Assembly (NCBI RefSeq): GCF_032884065.1
Contig: NC_088868.1
Coordinates: forward strand, 7,212,758-7,276,757
Length of the DNA: 64,000 bases
Reading direction: 5' to 3'
Source: Artemia franciscana
Taxonomy: Eukaryota > Arthropoda > Branchiopoda > Anostraca > Artemiidae
Shown here: piece by piece, positions 11,250-23,689 of the stretch
Layout: each line of letters begins with the position of its first letter
Numbering within the stretch: the stretch's first letter is position 1
Translations under genes and position numbers: made by a program
Notes under the pieces: generated by a model
Seen by the model: the letters and a program-made list of their open reading frames with translations, nothing else
What the model was told of the DNA's origin: nothing
Database searches by the model: none

Positions 11250-13110
11250 CCTTAGGGTTAGTGAGGGAGAGGCTTGTTACAATCGGATCACTTTTTACTT
11301 TTAAAAGGGAACTGGAACTTTCAGTTTCAAATCGTTTAAGTTCCCTTGGAAGTTTATACCACCATTTCATCCGAATAAACTTTTATGCCCATGGGCATAG
11401 GTTACAACCCATCCCCGGGCTCTGGGGGGGGTATATTTTGACCCCAAGGTTTTTGTGATCTGATCATTAGACTACTTCAAACAAAATGGCAATCTCAAAA
11501 TTTTCATCGGACGCATTTGGGGAAAAGAGGGTGTGGGGGATAGGTGCTCTACGATCACTTTTTACTCTTAAAAAGGTAACTAGAACTTTCAATTACCAAC
11601 CAAATTAGCCACCTCTGAAGTTTATATGACCACCCCTTACATATAGACCTTAGCCTATATGCCCCCGCGGTATAACTCAAAACACTTTGCTCCGGGGTGG
11701 GAGGGGGGTGTCGACCACGGAATGTTTTTTATTTGATCTTCAAACTTTTTTGAACTGAATAGCCATCTCAGAATTTTGACTGGATACATTTGGAAAAAGG
11801 ACCTTGGAGGGGCTAGGTGTACACTGATCATTTTTGCTTCTTAAAAAGGGCATTAGAATTCCTTACTTAAAATCTAATGAGCCCCTTACTAAGTTTATAC
11901 GACCAATCCTTTCTATAAGACCTCATATGCTCCCGGCGCATAATTTACAACACTTGCCCCTACGTTCAGGGGGGGGGGCTGTGTTATCACTGGTGTTTTT
12001 TTTATCATCTTTGGTCTGTTTTTCACAAAAAGTTGCTATATCAAGAATTCGATCGGACAGATTTGGAAAAAAGGATGGGGATGGGGCTAGTAGCTATCGG
12101 ATCACTTTTGACACTTAAAAGGAGAATTAGGACTTTCAATTTCTAATCATTTGAGTCTCCTCCGAAGTTTATACGACCATCTATTCCAGAAAAAGTTTAT
12201 AGGCCTTGGGGCCTAAGTTAGAGCCCTTCCTCCAGGCTCGGGGGGGGGTTGTGCTGACACCAAAGTTATTGTTATCAGATTGTTGGACTATTTCAAACAA
12301 ACTGACCATATCAAGATTTTGATTAGATATATTTGATAAAAAGAGGGTAGGGGGGGGGGTAGATGGCCTCTGATCACTTTTGACCCTTAGAAAGGTAACT
12401 AAAACTGTCAATTTTCAATCAAATGAGCCACCTTCTACATGATAGAAAACTTATATGCCTTGGGATATAACAGGGACAAACACTTGCCCCGGGGCTCTGG
12501 GGAGGTATCGAACAAGGAGTTTTTGTTATTTGATCTTTGAACTATTTTGAACAAAATACCTGTCTCAAAATTTTGATCGGATACATTTGGAAAAAAGCCC
12601 GGGGGTAGCTGCCCTCTGATCGCTTTTGAATCTTAAAAAAGGCACCAGAAATGTTCATTTACAATCGATTAAGGCCCCTCCAAAGTTTATACAACCATCC
12701 CTTCCATAAAAACCTTATATGCCTCCGCGGCATACTTTACAAGGACCCGGGTTTTTTTTTTGGGGGGGGCTGTGTTATTCCTGGTGTTTTTCACATATGA
12801 TCTTTGATCTATTTTGAACAGAATGGCTATATCAGAAATTCGATCGGATGCATTCGGGGAAAAGAGGGTTGATGGGAGGGGGTTCTAGTTGCCACTGGAT
12901 TACTTTAGACATTTATAAAGGGAATTATAACATTCAATTTCTAATCTAAAATTGAGTACCCTCCGAAGTTTATACGACCACCTCTTAAAAACTTTATATG
13001 CCTCCATAAAACCTTTACCTGCCTCCGGGGCATAAGTTACAATCCCTCTCCTAGGCTCCAATCAATTTTTACTCTTAAAAGGGGCACTGGAACTCCATAT
13101 TTCCAATCAT
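11250..13110 (+). repeat. Tandem array of about 270-bp units
   Basis: Seven diverged units share, in order, a gtttatacgaccat block, a gcataagttacaa block, a G-run, a 'ttttgatcggatacatttgg'-like block and a 'gatcacttttgacacttaaa'-like block. The first block starts at 11352, 11620, 11893, 12167, 12685 and 12968, with a degraded one between 12167 and 12685, giving a period of about 260-283 bp. The unit is related to a segment of the long dispersed repeats at 15.4-15.7, 20.6-20.9 and 30.3-30.6 kb, so the array probably arose by amplification of part of that element. Open frames inside it are artefacts. Confidence 0.85.
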
Positions 13111-13484
13111 ATGAGCCCCCTTCCCTATGCCTTCCCTATGAGGTGCCTCTGGGAACAAAATAAATAAATAATAAAATATTGGAGCCTTATTGTTGTCTTT
13201 GTGACAAGAATACTAGTCTCGAAGTTTGTCCAAGACGCCATATTTGGTCGCAATGGGCCCCAAGGGCAGAAAGTGGCAAAGAGGGGTCCTATTTGCCTTC
13301 TGATCCCTTTTGGCTTTTTAGATGGCCACTAAAACTTGCGATCGGACGTTCGAACGAGACTTTTTCCAAAAGTCACCACAGGTTTGATGCAAACCCCTAA
13401 CGAAAAACAAAAACACGTAAACATCCACATATGACAAGAGGAATTTCCGCGTTTTGCAGAATTTCCAAGAATTTCTACAAGGGA

Positions 13485-13547
13485 TCCAGTTACGTTATCA
13501 CGTTTTCACGTTATCCAGTTACGTTTTCACGTTATCCAGTTACGGAA
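13485..13547. repeat. Short tandem repeat, about 21-bp unit
   Basis: Roughly two and a half copies of a gttacgttttcacgttatcc unit. No function is implied. Confidence 0.7.
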
Positions 13548-13749
13548 TGAAAATTCTATTAGGGGTTTTTAGGGATCTGGAAGTTGACGATTTTTACCAA
13601 GATCTGACTACTTTGAAGGGGAAACTATTCATACATATTTACACTGAAAAACATCTATTCTTAGATGTTAGTGGTAGTGCTACTACCACGACTACTACCT
13701 ATTTTAATCTTAGACTTATATTTAGTTTATGCCTAAAGATATAAAAAAA

Positions 13750-16030
13750 TGTATTAAACGAAAACAGTTTTTTTTTTATCTGAAAGCAAGTAGTAACTTT
13801 AAAATTTAAGTATAATAGAAATAATTCTGGATGTGAGGGGTGCCCCTTAACCCTCGCTCTTTCGGGTAAATTCTTAAAGTTCTTTATAAATACTTCTCGT
13901 TCAAGTTCAATGGCCCTTAGGTTTTAGCAGTCTTTCCTAAGAAACTGAGAAAAATGCAAAAACAATCTTTAAAAATTCAAACTTAAGCCTAAACAGTGAT
14001 GTTTGAGGAAGGGGCATGTTCCCTCATATACGGAATGATTTCTGCTCTTTTAAAGTTTTAAGGGAGCTTCTTACTTTTGGATGAAAAAAACTTTTTTTTA
14101 ATGATTTCTTACTGTTTTTCAAATCATACAAGGAAATATCCTTCCCTGGGCAACCGTGCGAAATTTCCCCTGGAAAATTCCCCTCACAAACTTTCCTCTC
14201 CTAGGAAAATTATATGTGGAAAATCTGCCCCCTAAAAAATACCGCATATCTTCCAGTAACAGATACTACATAAAGGCAGTTGGCAACTTGTGCAACTTAA
14301 ACAGTCTTTTTCCCAGGGTCTATAGGGACTAGGCCGAACCAAATGGCTAGTTGCCATGGGAGGGGGATAATTGCCCTCCTATCTTTTTGGTCACTTAAAA
14401 CAGGCATTAGAACTTTAAGTTTCCGTTCAAACAATCCCTCTCCCGATATTCTACTACCATTAGTTCGATAGGACCACCCCTGAAAAAAAAAAATAAACAC
14501 GCATCCGCGATCTTTCTTCTAGATATTAAATTAAAAATAGGTTTTTAAACTGGAAATAAGGAGCAGCAAAAAGAAAATCTCCAAACGAACACACATTATT
14601 GAAAGAAATTCTCTTTCAATAGAGGGGAAGAAAATCTCCAAACGAACACACATTATTCCGCATATCTTCACAAATATCCTCAAAACCTTGCTTTTCACGC
14701 TAAAGTTTTTAGCTCTTTTAAAAGGCCTTATTCTAATTAAACCAGTCCTTGCGTTTCAGGAGCGGTTCTTGAAAAAATTGGGATAAACAGTCTAACTTTT
14801 TTTTATATTTATTTTCTGATCACTTTTCAAATAATGCCGGTAAATCTGGCTCACCCTCCATGAAAGATTCCCTTCCGAAAAATGTACTTCTCACTTAAAG
14901 TACCCCTGCCCCGTCAAATTCCTTCCGGAAAATTCAACCCTCACTGAATAGCCCCTTCTCCATGGTAAAATTTCTTACAGAAGATTTAGCCTGAAAAATT
15001 CTCCTTACCGTACTTTCATTTGAAAAAGACTAAGTTCTAATCGTTTTTCTGTTCATCTCGGAAAATCCCCCTTTCAGGAAATTATTTCCATGAAATTAAA
15101 ACATGCTGAAAATTTTCGTCGGAGGATCCAGAACAATCCCCCAGAACATCTCCACATGCAGAATTGAGTAGGCAATGAGAAATAAGACGAATAAATTAAT
15201 TTCCTATAGGAGCTCTGTCTAATTTCCCCTGTAAAGTGCACCTCCCGGAAATTTCTCACCACACAGAAAATTATCCCAATGGAAACCCACCCCAAGCACC
15301 AAATTACCCCCCCCCCCAAAAAAAAGTCTGCATACTTCCCAATAACAAATACTAACGAATACACAATAAAAAACAATTGGCAAATTTTATAACTTAAAGA
15401 CCTATCCTCAGGGGCTGGAGGGGGTCATAGTATCTCCAAAGGCACGGTTTTGGTACTTTTCAACTATGCTGAACAAAAATGGCTATCTAAAAAATTTGAT
15501 CAGACGAATTTGGGGAAAAAGGGGTGTAGTAGGGGGGCTAGTTCCTTGCAATTTTTTTGGTCATTAAAAAAGGACACTAGAACTTTTAATTTCTTTTCAA
15601 ATGAGCCCTCTCCCGATGTTCCAGAACCACTGGTTCGATATCACTACCCCTGAAAAAAAACAAATAAACACGTATTCGTGATCTTTCTTTTGACAAAAAT
15701 ACGAAATTCCACATCTTTATAAGTAGGATCTTGAAACCTCTATAGTAGGGTTCTCTGATACGCTGAATTTGATGGTGTGATTTGTGTTAAGAGTTTTTGA
15801 TTTTAGGGGGTGTTTCCCTCTTTTTCTAAATCATGCAAATTTTTTCAGGCTCGTGGCTTTTGACGGGTAACATCAAGCTTAACAAATTTGTATATTTGGA
15901 TCAACATGAAAGGCATATTTTATTGTATATATTGTTATCAAAATTCTTTTTTAGAGTATAGGTTACAACTGCGTCGAGTGGCTCCTTACTTACAGTTAGT
16001 TACTCCGAACTGTTTGATTTGTTTCAATAA
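13750..16030. repeat. Long dispersed repeat, copy A
   Basis: Diverged copy of the long non-coding repeat also seen at 19.54-21.05 and 29.17-30.96 kb. Shared landmarks in order are 'ccctcatatacgg', frames rich in 'cccttccccgaaaatt' text, a 'ggctatctaaaaaatttgat' block (about 15480), 'cccctgaaaaaaaa..aaataaacacg' (about 15650), 'ctgatacgctgaat' (about 15755), and a terminal 'ggctccttacttacagttag' block (about 15980). No protein-coding capacity is visible; open frames at 14297-14500, 15074-15376 and 15450-15653 are not conserved between copies. Confidence 0.7.
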
Positions 16031-16224
16031 TACTATTTTTAAAGTGCCAGGCATATTAAAACCCCACAGATTTGTCCCACAGAACCATCTTTTGTCTATT
16101 CATATCTAAAGCAAAGATTTTTTAATATTTTTTTTTTAGTTCTTTCAAGATTTGGATTTTTTATGGCATTACCACATTTTCGTCAGTGTTGCCATGTCTA
16201 ATTGTAAAAATAAATAAAACTCCT

Positions 16225-16775
16225 ACTAGGAACTCCCCGCACCACCAGGCCGTCTGAAATCAACACGGCTACGCACGCTCTTCTTCCATACCAATTTATT
16301 TCCAGAAAGTTTCCATTTTTCTCAAGTACTTCTTTACAACATCCTCCCACCCCAACCGTGAACGTCCTGATTTCCGTTTAGCCCTAGACAGTTAACCAAA
16401 GAGGATAATATTTGGCAATTTGTCTTCCTTCACCCGCCGAACGGGCCATAAACATCTAAAGCTTTCTCTCATTATAGCCCTGGATAGCAGGATTGAACCA
16501 CACTTCTCGTACTGCCTACTGTTTGAAATACGGTTAATCAGCCGGCTACCGAAAACAATCCGTCGGCAATTTCTCTGGGAAAAGTCTAGCAAATCTTCCC
16601 CCGTTCTTCGGAGTGCCCATGCTTCAGAACCATACTTTACCACTGTCTTCAATGGAGCTTCCAATATTCTAATCTCGGTGAGCACACTTATTTCCCTGCT
16701 CTTCTAAGCTTTTTTCAACTGCAAAAATAAACCTTGTGCCTTGGCTAGTCTACTTTTAACATCTTCAAGGCACAT
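16225..16775 (-). mobile_element. 3' fragment of a non-LTR retrotransposon (LINE)
   Basis: The minus-strand frame 16685-16392 encodes the region C-terminal to a LINE reverse transcriptase: RILEAPLKTVVKYGSEAWAL, then DLLDFSQRNCRRIVFGSRL and YEKCGSILLSRAIMRE. This Y-G-S-E-x-W-x-L block is typical of the abundant endonuclease/reverse-transcriptase LINEs of invertebrates. Homologous fragments of the same family occur at 23.7-25.8, 44.3-45.7, 55.3 and 59.9-60.5 kb. Frame breaks occur further downstream (towards 16225), so it is a dead 5'-truncated copy. Confidence 0.85.
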
Positions 16776-16839
16776 ATATACCTAATAATGTTACCAAAAT
16801 ATATAAGCAAGACTAATTAGCTAAATTTGATTAAACTTT

Positions 16840-17165
16840 CCTTTCTAAGCTTTCAAACATAAGCAATTGGTAGGTTGCCAAAGACAGATATTCTTCAATG
16901 AAAATCTACGATTAAAATGTTTTTAGCCGATTTTTGCTGCTTTTCAGCCACATTTCTTTTATTCAAATTTTGTGTCTTTTTTTCAAATTTGACTAAACAT
17001 TTCTTCCTAATCTTTCAAACATTAGCAATTGCTCGATTGCCAAAGACGGATACTCCTCAATGTCAATCTACGACTAAAATGTTTTAGCCGATTTTTGCTC
17101 TTTTTCAGGACATTTCTTTTATTCAAATTTTGTGTCTGTTGCTACCAAAAACTCCATAATTACAC
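16840..17165. repeat. Tandem duplication, 162-bp unit
   Basis: Two consecutive copies share the blocks tttcaaacat(a/t)agcaatt, gccaaagac, tctacga(t/c)taaaatg and cgatttttgct; equivalent positions are 16851 and 17013. Non-coding. Confidence 0.85.
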
Positions 17166-17269
17166 ATGGAGCTCAATAGCAAATAATGCTTCAGAACGCA
17201 GTGATCAGACTTTTAGTATTCTCACGATGTAGGGAAAACAAACATCACCTTTTTTTCTAATGAGACCAT

Positions 17270-18165
17270 TCAGATTTTTTCCAGGGATGATTGCATTAAA
17301 TTATGGAGTCGTGGAAAGTCAAACAAGGGCTTATTCAGTTCCCAATTTTACAATCCACAACCGGTTTATAGCTTAAAGCAAATCAAGCTATATGAAAACC
17401 TTGTTGCCTAAACGATGCTTTTTGCCCAGAAGTTTGTGCCCGAAGGATAAAAGATGTTTTTTGCCCAAACGTTTCGAGCATTCGAGCAGTATATTAAAAT
17501 TGTGGCGGCCAAAGTTGTCAATAAACATGTAAAAAAAATCTTTTCTATGTTGTTTTCTTCAAAATGGAAAAAAACAGATTAAATTTTTTTCACACGGATG
17601 ACTCCTTCAAATCTTAGGGGTCGTGAAAACTTATACGGTGGCTCAATGAACTCCGAATTGATTAATCCAGTACTATTTTATGCATAAAGCCAATTAACGC
17701 GTATGAGGGTCCATCTCAAAGTATCAAAAGGTTTTTGCCCAAACAAGCTTTACGTTTGAAGCATAAAATACGATTCTTTTGATGTATCACAATTCCGTTT
17801 TGTAGAGTTTCGCTTACAATTGAACCGGGTCGCTCCTTACTTACAGTTCGTTACTGCGCACTGTTTGATAGACAGTTGAGTATAGCATTAAATCAACCCT
17901 CAAAGAAGATTGTGTGTAGGAAACACGCAAAATGACAATTACGTTATACAGTGTAATATTACTACTTGACTAAAACTATTGGGTAGTATTATGTACTTAG
18001 ACGCCTGTCCGCCGTATAAAATTCAAGTATCAATTGTTGTGAATATTTTCTTTGCTAAATTTGTGTAAATTCTCTGTGTCTCTTTGTCTCAAGTTCTCAT
18101 AAGGTACATTTAGCCCAAACAAGCTTTACGTTTGAAGTATTTTAGCAGTATATTAATATTGTGGC
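17270..18165. repeat. Dispersed repeat fragments
   Basis: Contains pieces shared with the ends of the long dispersed repeats, such as cgattcttttgatgta (about 17770), gggtcgctccttacttacag (about 17828) and a twice-repeated 'cccaaacaagctttacgtttgaag' motif (about 17738 and 18114). No gene. Confidence 0.6.
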
Positions 18166-19420
18166 GAAAAAGATCTTCATTTGCCCCCCTCCTCCAAAAA
18201 ATTAAGAAATTTACAACTTTTTTCCTATAAAAATACTGTCAAAATTTATAGAGCCGTATATAAATAAGAAACAATTTAGATACTGGCATGATTTTTTTTT
18301 TTTCATCCAGGAAGGATTACAAAATGAAAGTGAACTGATCGACAGGAGCAGATGAGTATTCCCTCAGCTCTTTTTCTCGAGAGTGCTTTAACTGTCCAAA
18401 TTATAAGTAAAGACAGAGGAGATAGGTCGACAAAACAAACTTCCCCTAACATTTTATTGGAACCAGGTGTTGGGTGCTGTTCTGAATTGCTGAAATTGCT
18501 ATACTTCTAATAACGATGAAGTTACACGATACATCGGAGATGAAAGTACGGAGATTGACTTGAGCTTTACATATTATATGCCACCTGCCACAAAGCTTAT
18601 CATGGGAAATACTTCTCTTCTAAAATATCCGCAGTTAAATCTTAAGGTCTTCAAAACACATTACACACAATGGCGAAATTCATAAAAAAAAAACTGAACG
18701 AAAACATATATAAAATATAGCTAGAGGAGGTGGACGGCTTCCCCCCGAGCCCTGCTTTTGAAGAGGGCACCAAACTAAGGTTTTTTTTGCTATTTTGTTT
18801 ACTTTTATTGTACTAGTGACTGTGGGATGGGCACAAAGCCGACATTGTTGCCGGGCACTGGCAACCAAAGCGATACCTCTATATTGAAATCTCATTAACT
18901 ACTTAAGTTTCCAACAGTTCTCCAGAAACGAGTTGGATGCATCTCGTCGATAAGTTTAGATTACTTCTTTCGTTCATTTTGTCATCAACGTCAGATGTTA
19001 AAAAATGTCTACCCTCGTCATTTACATCAAAAATTGCAAAGAATTTACACTGAAAAGAAAACCCCACGATCAGTTTGAAAACCCCCCCCCCCAGAAACAT
19101 CCTGTAAGCTCTCCCACTCCTTGGAAAAAATTAATAACGGAGCCAGTAAATCTACTCATTTCAGCTTTAACCCCCCATCCCATAGAGAAAATACTCTGGC
19201 AAGTTTGAATAGTATAAACAGTAGCTCTACCGACATGAATATTCCAGTGTGCGTAAAGGGTTTATGTTATGCATGTTATGTTATGTTATGTTATGCATAA
19301 AGAATATAAAATGCTAAGCATGTAAAATTGTGACGACGCAACATAATTTTATTAGCCACCAATGACAACAAGGGATCAGGAGACTAGCAGATGTTAAAGC
19401 AGGCTGGGGACTAAAAGAGT

Positions 19421-19425
<5 letters not shown>
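18166..19425. other. Spacer, no gene seen
   Basis: No conserved frame or repeat family was recognised apart from a short run of atgtt pentamers at about 19265-19300. The open frames at 18680-18895, 18903-19100 and 19005-19208 lack recognisable motifs. Confidence 0.4.

Positions 19426-19498
<73 letters not shown>
19426..19498. repeat. (TA)n microsatellite
   Basis: An uninterrupted TA dinucleotide tract of about 73 bases. Confidence 0.98.
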
Positions 19499-19501
<3 letters not shown>

Positions 19502-19539
19502 AAAAGAAACAGGATGTTTAAATGGTCTCCTGAAAGTAT

Positions 19540-21046
19540 ACAGAAATTATGTATATATTCGTATTATACAATTATACGAACAGAAATTACCCCATATATG
19601 AAAGAAGCTGTTCCCTTCTCAAAGCCCTGCTCTTTGCGCTTAAGTTTGACTCTTTCTCTCAAATCTACTTTTTAAAACAGTGAAAAACTTTAGTGCAAAG
19701 AGCGGGGCGTTGAGGAGGGAACAGCCCCTTCCATATATGGAGTAATTTCGGTTTGTTTAAGTTTTAATGTCGCTCCTTACTTTCAGTTTAAAAAACTTGT
19801 TTTTTCAATTTAATTTCTGAACGTTTTTGAATTAATGCATGTTTTGATTTTAGCTCTCCGCACATGAATACTTAGAACGAAATTTGCATTTTTTCTTTTT
19901 TTGCTAAATGGCTTTTTCTTAGTTTTGACCAGACGATTTTGATAAAAAAAAAGGAGTAGGGGAGGAGGCTTAGTTGCCCCTCAATCGTTGGTTACTAAAA
20001 AAGACAACTAGAACTTTTAATTTCTTACGAACGTTTTATTAATAAAAACAATACGTAACTTCCGAATTAACTTTCGTAACGAACTTCTATATTCGTATAT
20101 TTTTATTACGTATATGAAGGGGTTTGCCCCCTCTTTAATACCTTGCTCTTTACACTAAAGCTTAAATTTTGTCCCAATTCTTTAAGAATGACCCCTGAAT
20201 CACAGAGGCCGTAGAAGAAATAGTTGAAATTACAAAGAATACTTTAGCGTAAAGAGCAGATATTTAGAAGGAGAAGAACCCCTCATATGCGTAATAATTT
20301 CCGTTCGTTTTATTTTAATGCTGCTCCTTACTTTCAGTTGAAAAAACATTTTCATATTTATGATTTCACTGTTTTTCTGTTTTAAATAATATTAGACATT
20401 CCTGTGCCCCCTTCATGGAAATTTTCTTCTCCCATGACAAATTCCTAAATGGAAAGATCCTCCCATGTAATCCCCTCCCCTCAACACCTTCCCTATCCAA
20501 GAAAAAATTCCCCTGAAAACGTCTATACGCTTCCCAATAACCATTACTATATGTAAACACTGGTCAAAGTTTGTAACTTGTAGCCCCTCCCCCGGGAACT
20601 GTGAGGGAGTAAGTCATCCCCAAAGACATAATTATTAGGTTTTTCGACTATGCTGAACAAAATTGCTATCTCAGAATTTTGACCCGTTGACTTTGGGAAA
20701 AAATGAGCGTGGGAGGGGGTCTAGGTGCCCTCCAATATTTTTGGTCACTTAAAAAGGGCACTAGAACTTCTGATTTCCGTTACAACGAGCCCTCTCGCAA
20801 CATTCTAGGACCACTGGGTTGATAGGATCACCCCTGGGAAAAAGAAAAAAAACAAATAAACAAATAAACACGCACCCATGATCGATTTTCTGGCAAAAAA
20901 TACGATATTCCACATTTTTGGAGATATGAGCTTGAAAATTCAACGGTAGGGTTTTCTGATACGCTGAATGCGATGGTGTGATTTTCGTCAAGATTCGATA
21001 ACTTTCAGGGGTGTTTCCCCCTTATTTTCTAAAATAAGGCGAATTT

Positions 21047-21050
<4 letters not shown>
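19540..21050. repeat. Long dispersed repeat, copy B, with foldbacks
   Basis: Collinear with copy C at 29.17-30.96 kb. It has a first foldback (about 19580-19790, arms around gctctttgcgcttaa and ctttagtgcaaagagc), a spacer with ttaatgcatg and tagctctccgcacat, a second foldback (about 20110-20340), then ttggtcacttaaaaagggca (about 20743) and ctgatacgctgaat (about 20956). It stops at about 21050, where the homology is replaced by an AT microsatellite, so the right end is truncated relative to C. Non-coding. Confidence 0.8.

Positions 21051-21119
<69 letters not shown>
21051..21119. repeat. (AT)n microsatellite at the truncated end of copy B
   Basis: About 69 bases of pure AT dinucleotide. The minus-strand frame with a long Ile-Tyr run at 20988-21224 is its translation. 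Confidence 0.98.
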
Positions 21120-21121
<2 letters not shown>

Positions 21122-21650
21122 CTGTATAAGTGAGCAATAATTGTGTATTTTTTCTTGAAAACGGCTCCATATTTTTCAGGAAAACTGGTATCTTGAGATA
21201 TTCTTGCATAAAAAAAAAACCCATCTAAATAGGTCAGAAGTCGGAAAAAAATTCGTCAAGGCCGTGATTAAGTGAACTGACGGAACTAGAAAATCACTTG
21301 TTAAAATTGAAAATTTATATCCTAAAAGTACTCAAGTATTCATTGGCGGAAGATACCGCTTTTAATATCATGCCGTAGCTTCTTGAAGATGCTACAAAAT
21401 CTTTGCTAGGATTTTACTCTATTTCTTCTAATTGCTTAGAAATCTTAGAAAATATCTAGCTCTTTTTCACAAGTGTGAAAAATATTACTCTATGAAAGAT
21501 ATTACTTTTAGAACAAAATCGTCATGTACTACGTTAGTATATTATTCAAGTATTTCTTATGACATCCTATAATCAATTTCTTACATATTGTCATGCATAG
21601 CATAAATAAGAATATTGAGTTTCCAACGCATCAGTTATTTATATAATATA

Positions 21651-22340
21651 ATGTCTGTTGGAAGGCCCAAAAAATTAAAATCTGCAGTTGTACTTACTAT
21701 AAATGATGGCTCTTTGGAACTAACACCTGAACTATCAAACGTTACAATCAACAACTTGCACCATCAATTACAAAAACACCAATATGGGCAGCTAAAGCAA
21801 AGGCCATTGCTAAATTGTGTGAAGTAATCAAAATCCAAAAACTTGTCAAAAATTTAAATGAAGAGCAAAGACACACGCGGTAAGAAGACTTGCGGCACCG
21901 AGTATGTGAGAGTCAATGAAAATCAGTCTGGACACCGAGAATCAAAACGTGTCAAAATTGAAAATGATAGCGATGATGATTGGGTTTGGGATTTTGACAT
22001 GGATAAGGTCATCAATGCCTACCCTCCATTTGTTTAAAAAAAAAAGTTTGGCGATATGTATTTCATAACGACGAAAGACAATCCGAGGTAAAACGAACCA
22101 AACAAATTGAAAATGATAGCGATGATTGGGTTTTGGATTTTGACATGGATAGGCAGGCCTAAGACCATCAATGCCTACCATGAAAATGAAGAATCTGGAC
22201 TAGATAATTCGTTGGAAGAAAAAGAAGTTTTTGTCCCCCCCCCCCTGAACAACTAAAAGAAGCAAAGATTGGGCGACATGGTTTTCATGATGACAAACGA
22301 CAAGCTAAGGCAAAAGTTAAAGATCCAATAAGAAAAACGT
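21651..22340 (+). pseudogene. Coding-like relic of unknown family
   Basis: An ATG at 21651 begins MSVGRPKKLKSAVVLTIND and remains protein-like until frames break (stop at 21825). Related coding-like text continues in other frames, for example WAAKAKAIAKLCEVIKIQKL and an acidic KIENDSDDDWVWDFDMD segment. The acidic segment is present twice (about 21950-22020 and 22105-22172), each followed by a catcaatgcctacc block, which suggests an internal repeat of the ancestral gene. I do not recognise the family. Several frameshifts and in-frame stops indicate a decayed gene or an old transposon ORF. Confidence 0.35.
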
Positions 22341-23500
22341 AATTTTACAAAACTTCTTCTAATTTAAGGTCCATTTAGACGCCCTGGCATCAAAAAAAGG
22401 CTCAAATTGTCTGCGTTTAGAAGACAAGCGACAATGAGAATCCATAGATTGAACTAGCCGAAATATTTTAAGGTTTGAACAAATTTCAAAGTCGTGTGTA
22501 AATTCCTTGTTGTTCTACAATTCCAAACATTTGCAGATAAGAGCTTTAAACCTCCACAACGGAGTTCCTTGATTGTCTTGTAGTTTGGTAGGGAGAGAGA
22601 TGTCTTAAAAGGTGCATTTTTATGTACCTCTTTTAAAGTTTAAAGCGCATTTTATAGTTTTCTTTAAACCCCCCCCCCCCTCCGAAAAAAATTTCTGGCT
22701 GTAGTCCTGGGGATAACATATTAATTTCTACACCCATCCTCCCATCATCTCTCCCTTAGAACTAATTCTGTATTTACCTTAAGGCTCAAAGGGATTTGGG
22801 ATGTTTTGGCAATAAAATGCATCCTTTGAGGCATCTCCTTCCCTTCTGAACTACAAAATATTCAGAGAACCCACTTTTAGAGGTTTAAAGAGACTTCTAG
22901 TTCTTTTTTATAAGTCGAAGGTGACTAGAAACCAACCAGCTACGCTGGAGGGGTTTTTTTCCGGGGAGGTATTTTCCGCGGGGGAATTTTCCGGGGGAAA
23001 GTGTTTTAATGCACTTATCTCAGCTATCCCCCCGCCCTATATAGTGCACCTTATTGTCCATTATAGCTTATTTTCTGCGCATATTTGACCCTACATTACT
23101 GTTAAAGTATAAATCTGTGCTTACCTTAAAAAAATTTCAAGTTTTTCATGTTCCAGCAACAAGTTCCATTAATTAGTTTCTATAAAATTTCGTCCAAAAT
23201 TGTCAAACGTATGCAATACTGTATTAACAAAGATAAAGTATTACAAAAACACAAAGACAAAGATGCCTTTGTTCAAAGGCTACTGCTTAAGAGATACGAT
23301 ATGCGCGATACGGGTACACTAGACACGCCGATACCGCGCACAGCCCTTTCCCCAGGGACTATGGAGGGTCACATCATCATCGAAACCATAGTTATTGCCC
23401 AAACAAGCTTTGCTTCGGGCCATTTGCTTGTTTTGTTTTGTTATTTATATTAATAAACCCATCTTTCTCTCTTCTCTCTAATTAGACTTTTAAACTATGC
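22341..23500. other. Spacer, no gene seen
   Basis: Unassigned sequence with several C-runs and 'ttttccggggg' style G-runs (about 22950-22995). The plus-strand frame at 23148-23453 has no conserved motif. Confidence 0.4.
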
Positions 23501-23689
23501 TGAACAAAATGGCTTCACCAAAATTTTGATCAGAAGACTTCGGGGGAGTCATATTATCGCCAAGACCATAGTTACTGGACCTTCGAAATGTTGAACAAAA
23601 TGGCTATCTAAAATTTTAATCGGGGTGACTTTGGGGGAGGGGGATAGTTGCCCTCCAATCGCTTTGGTCACTTTTAACTAAAACTACTA

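Noticed and set aside
20988..21224. ORF with a long Ile-Tyr run
   Set aside because: Translation of an AT microsatellite.
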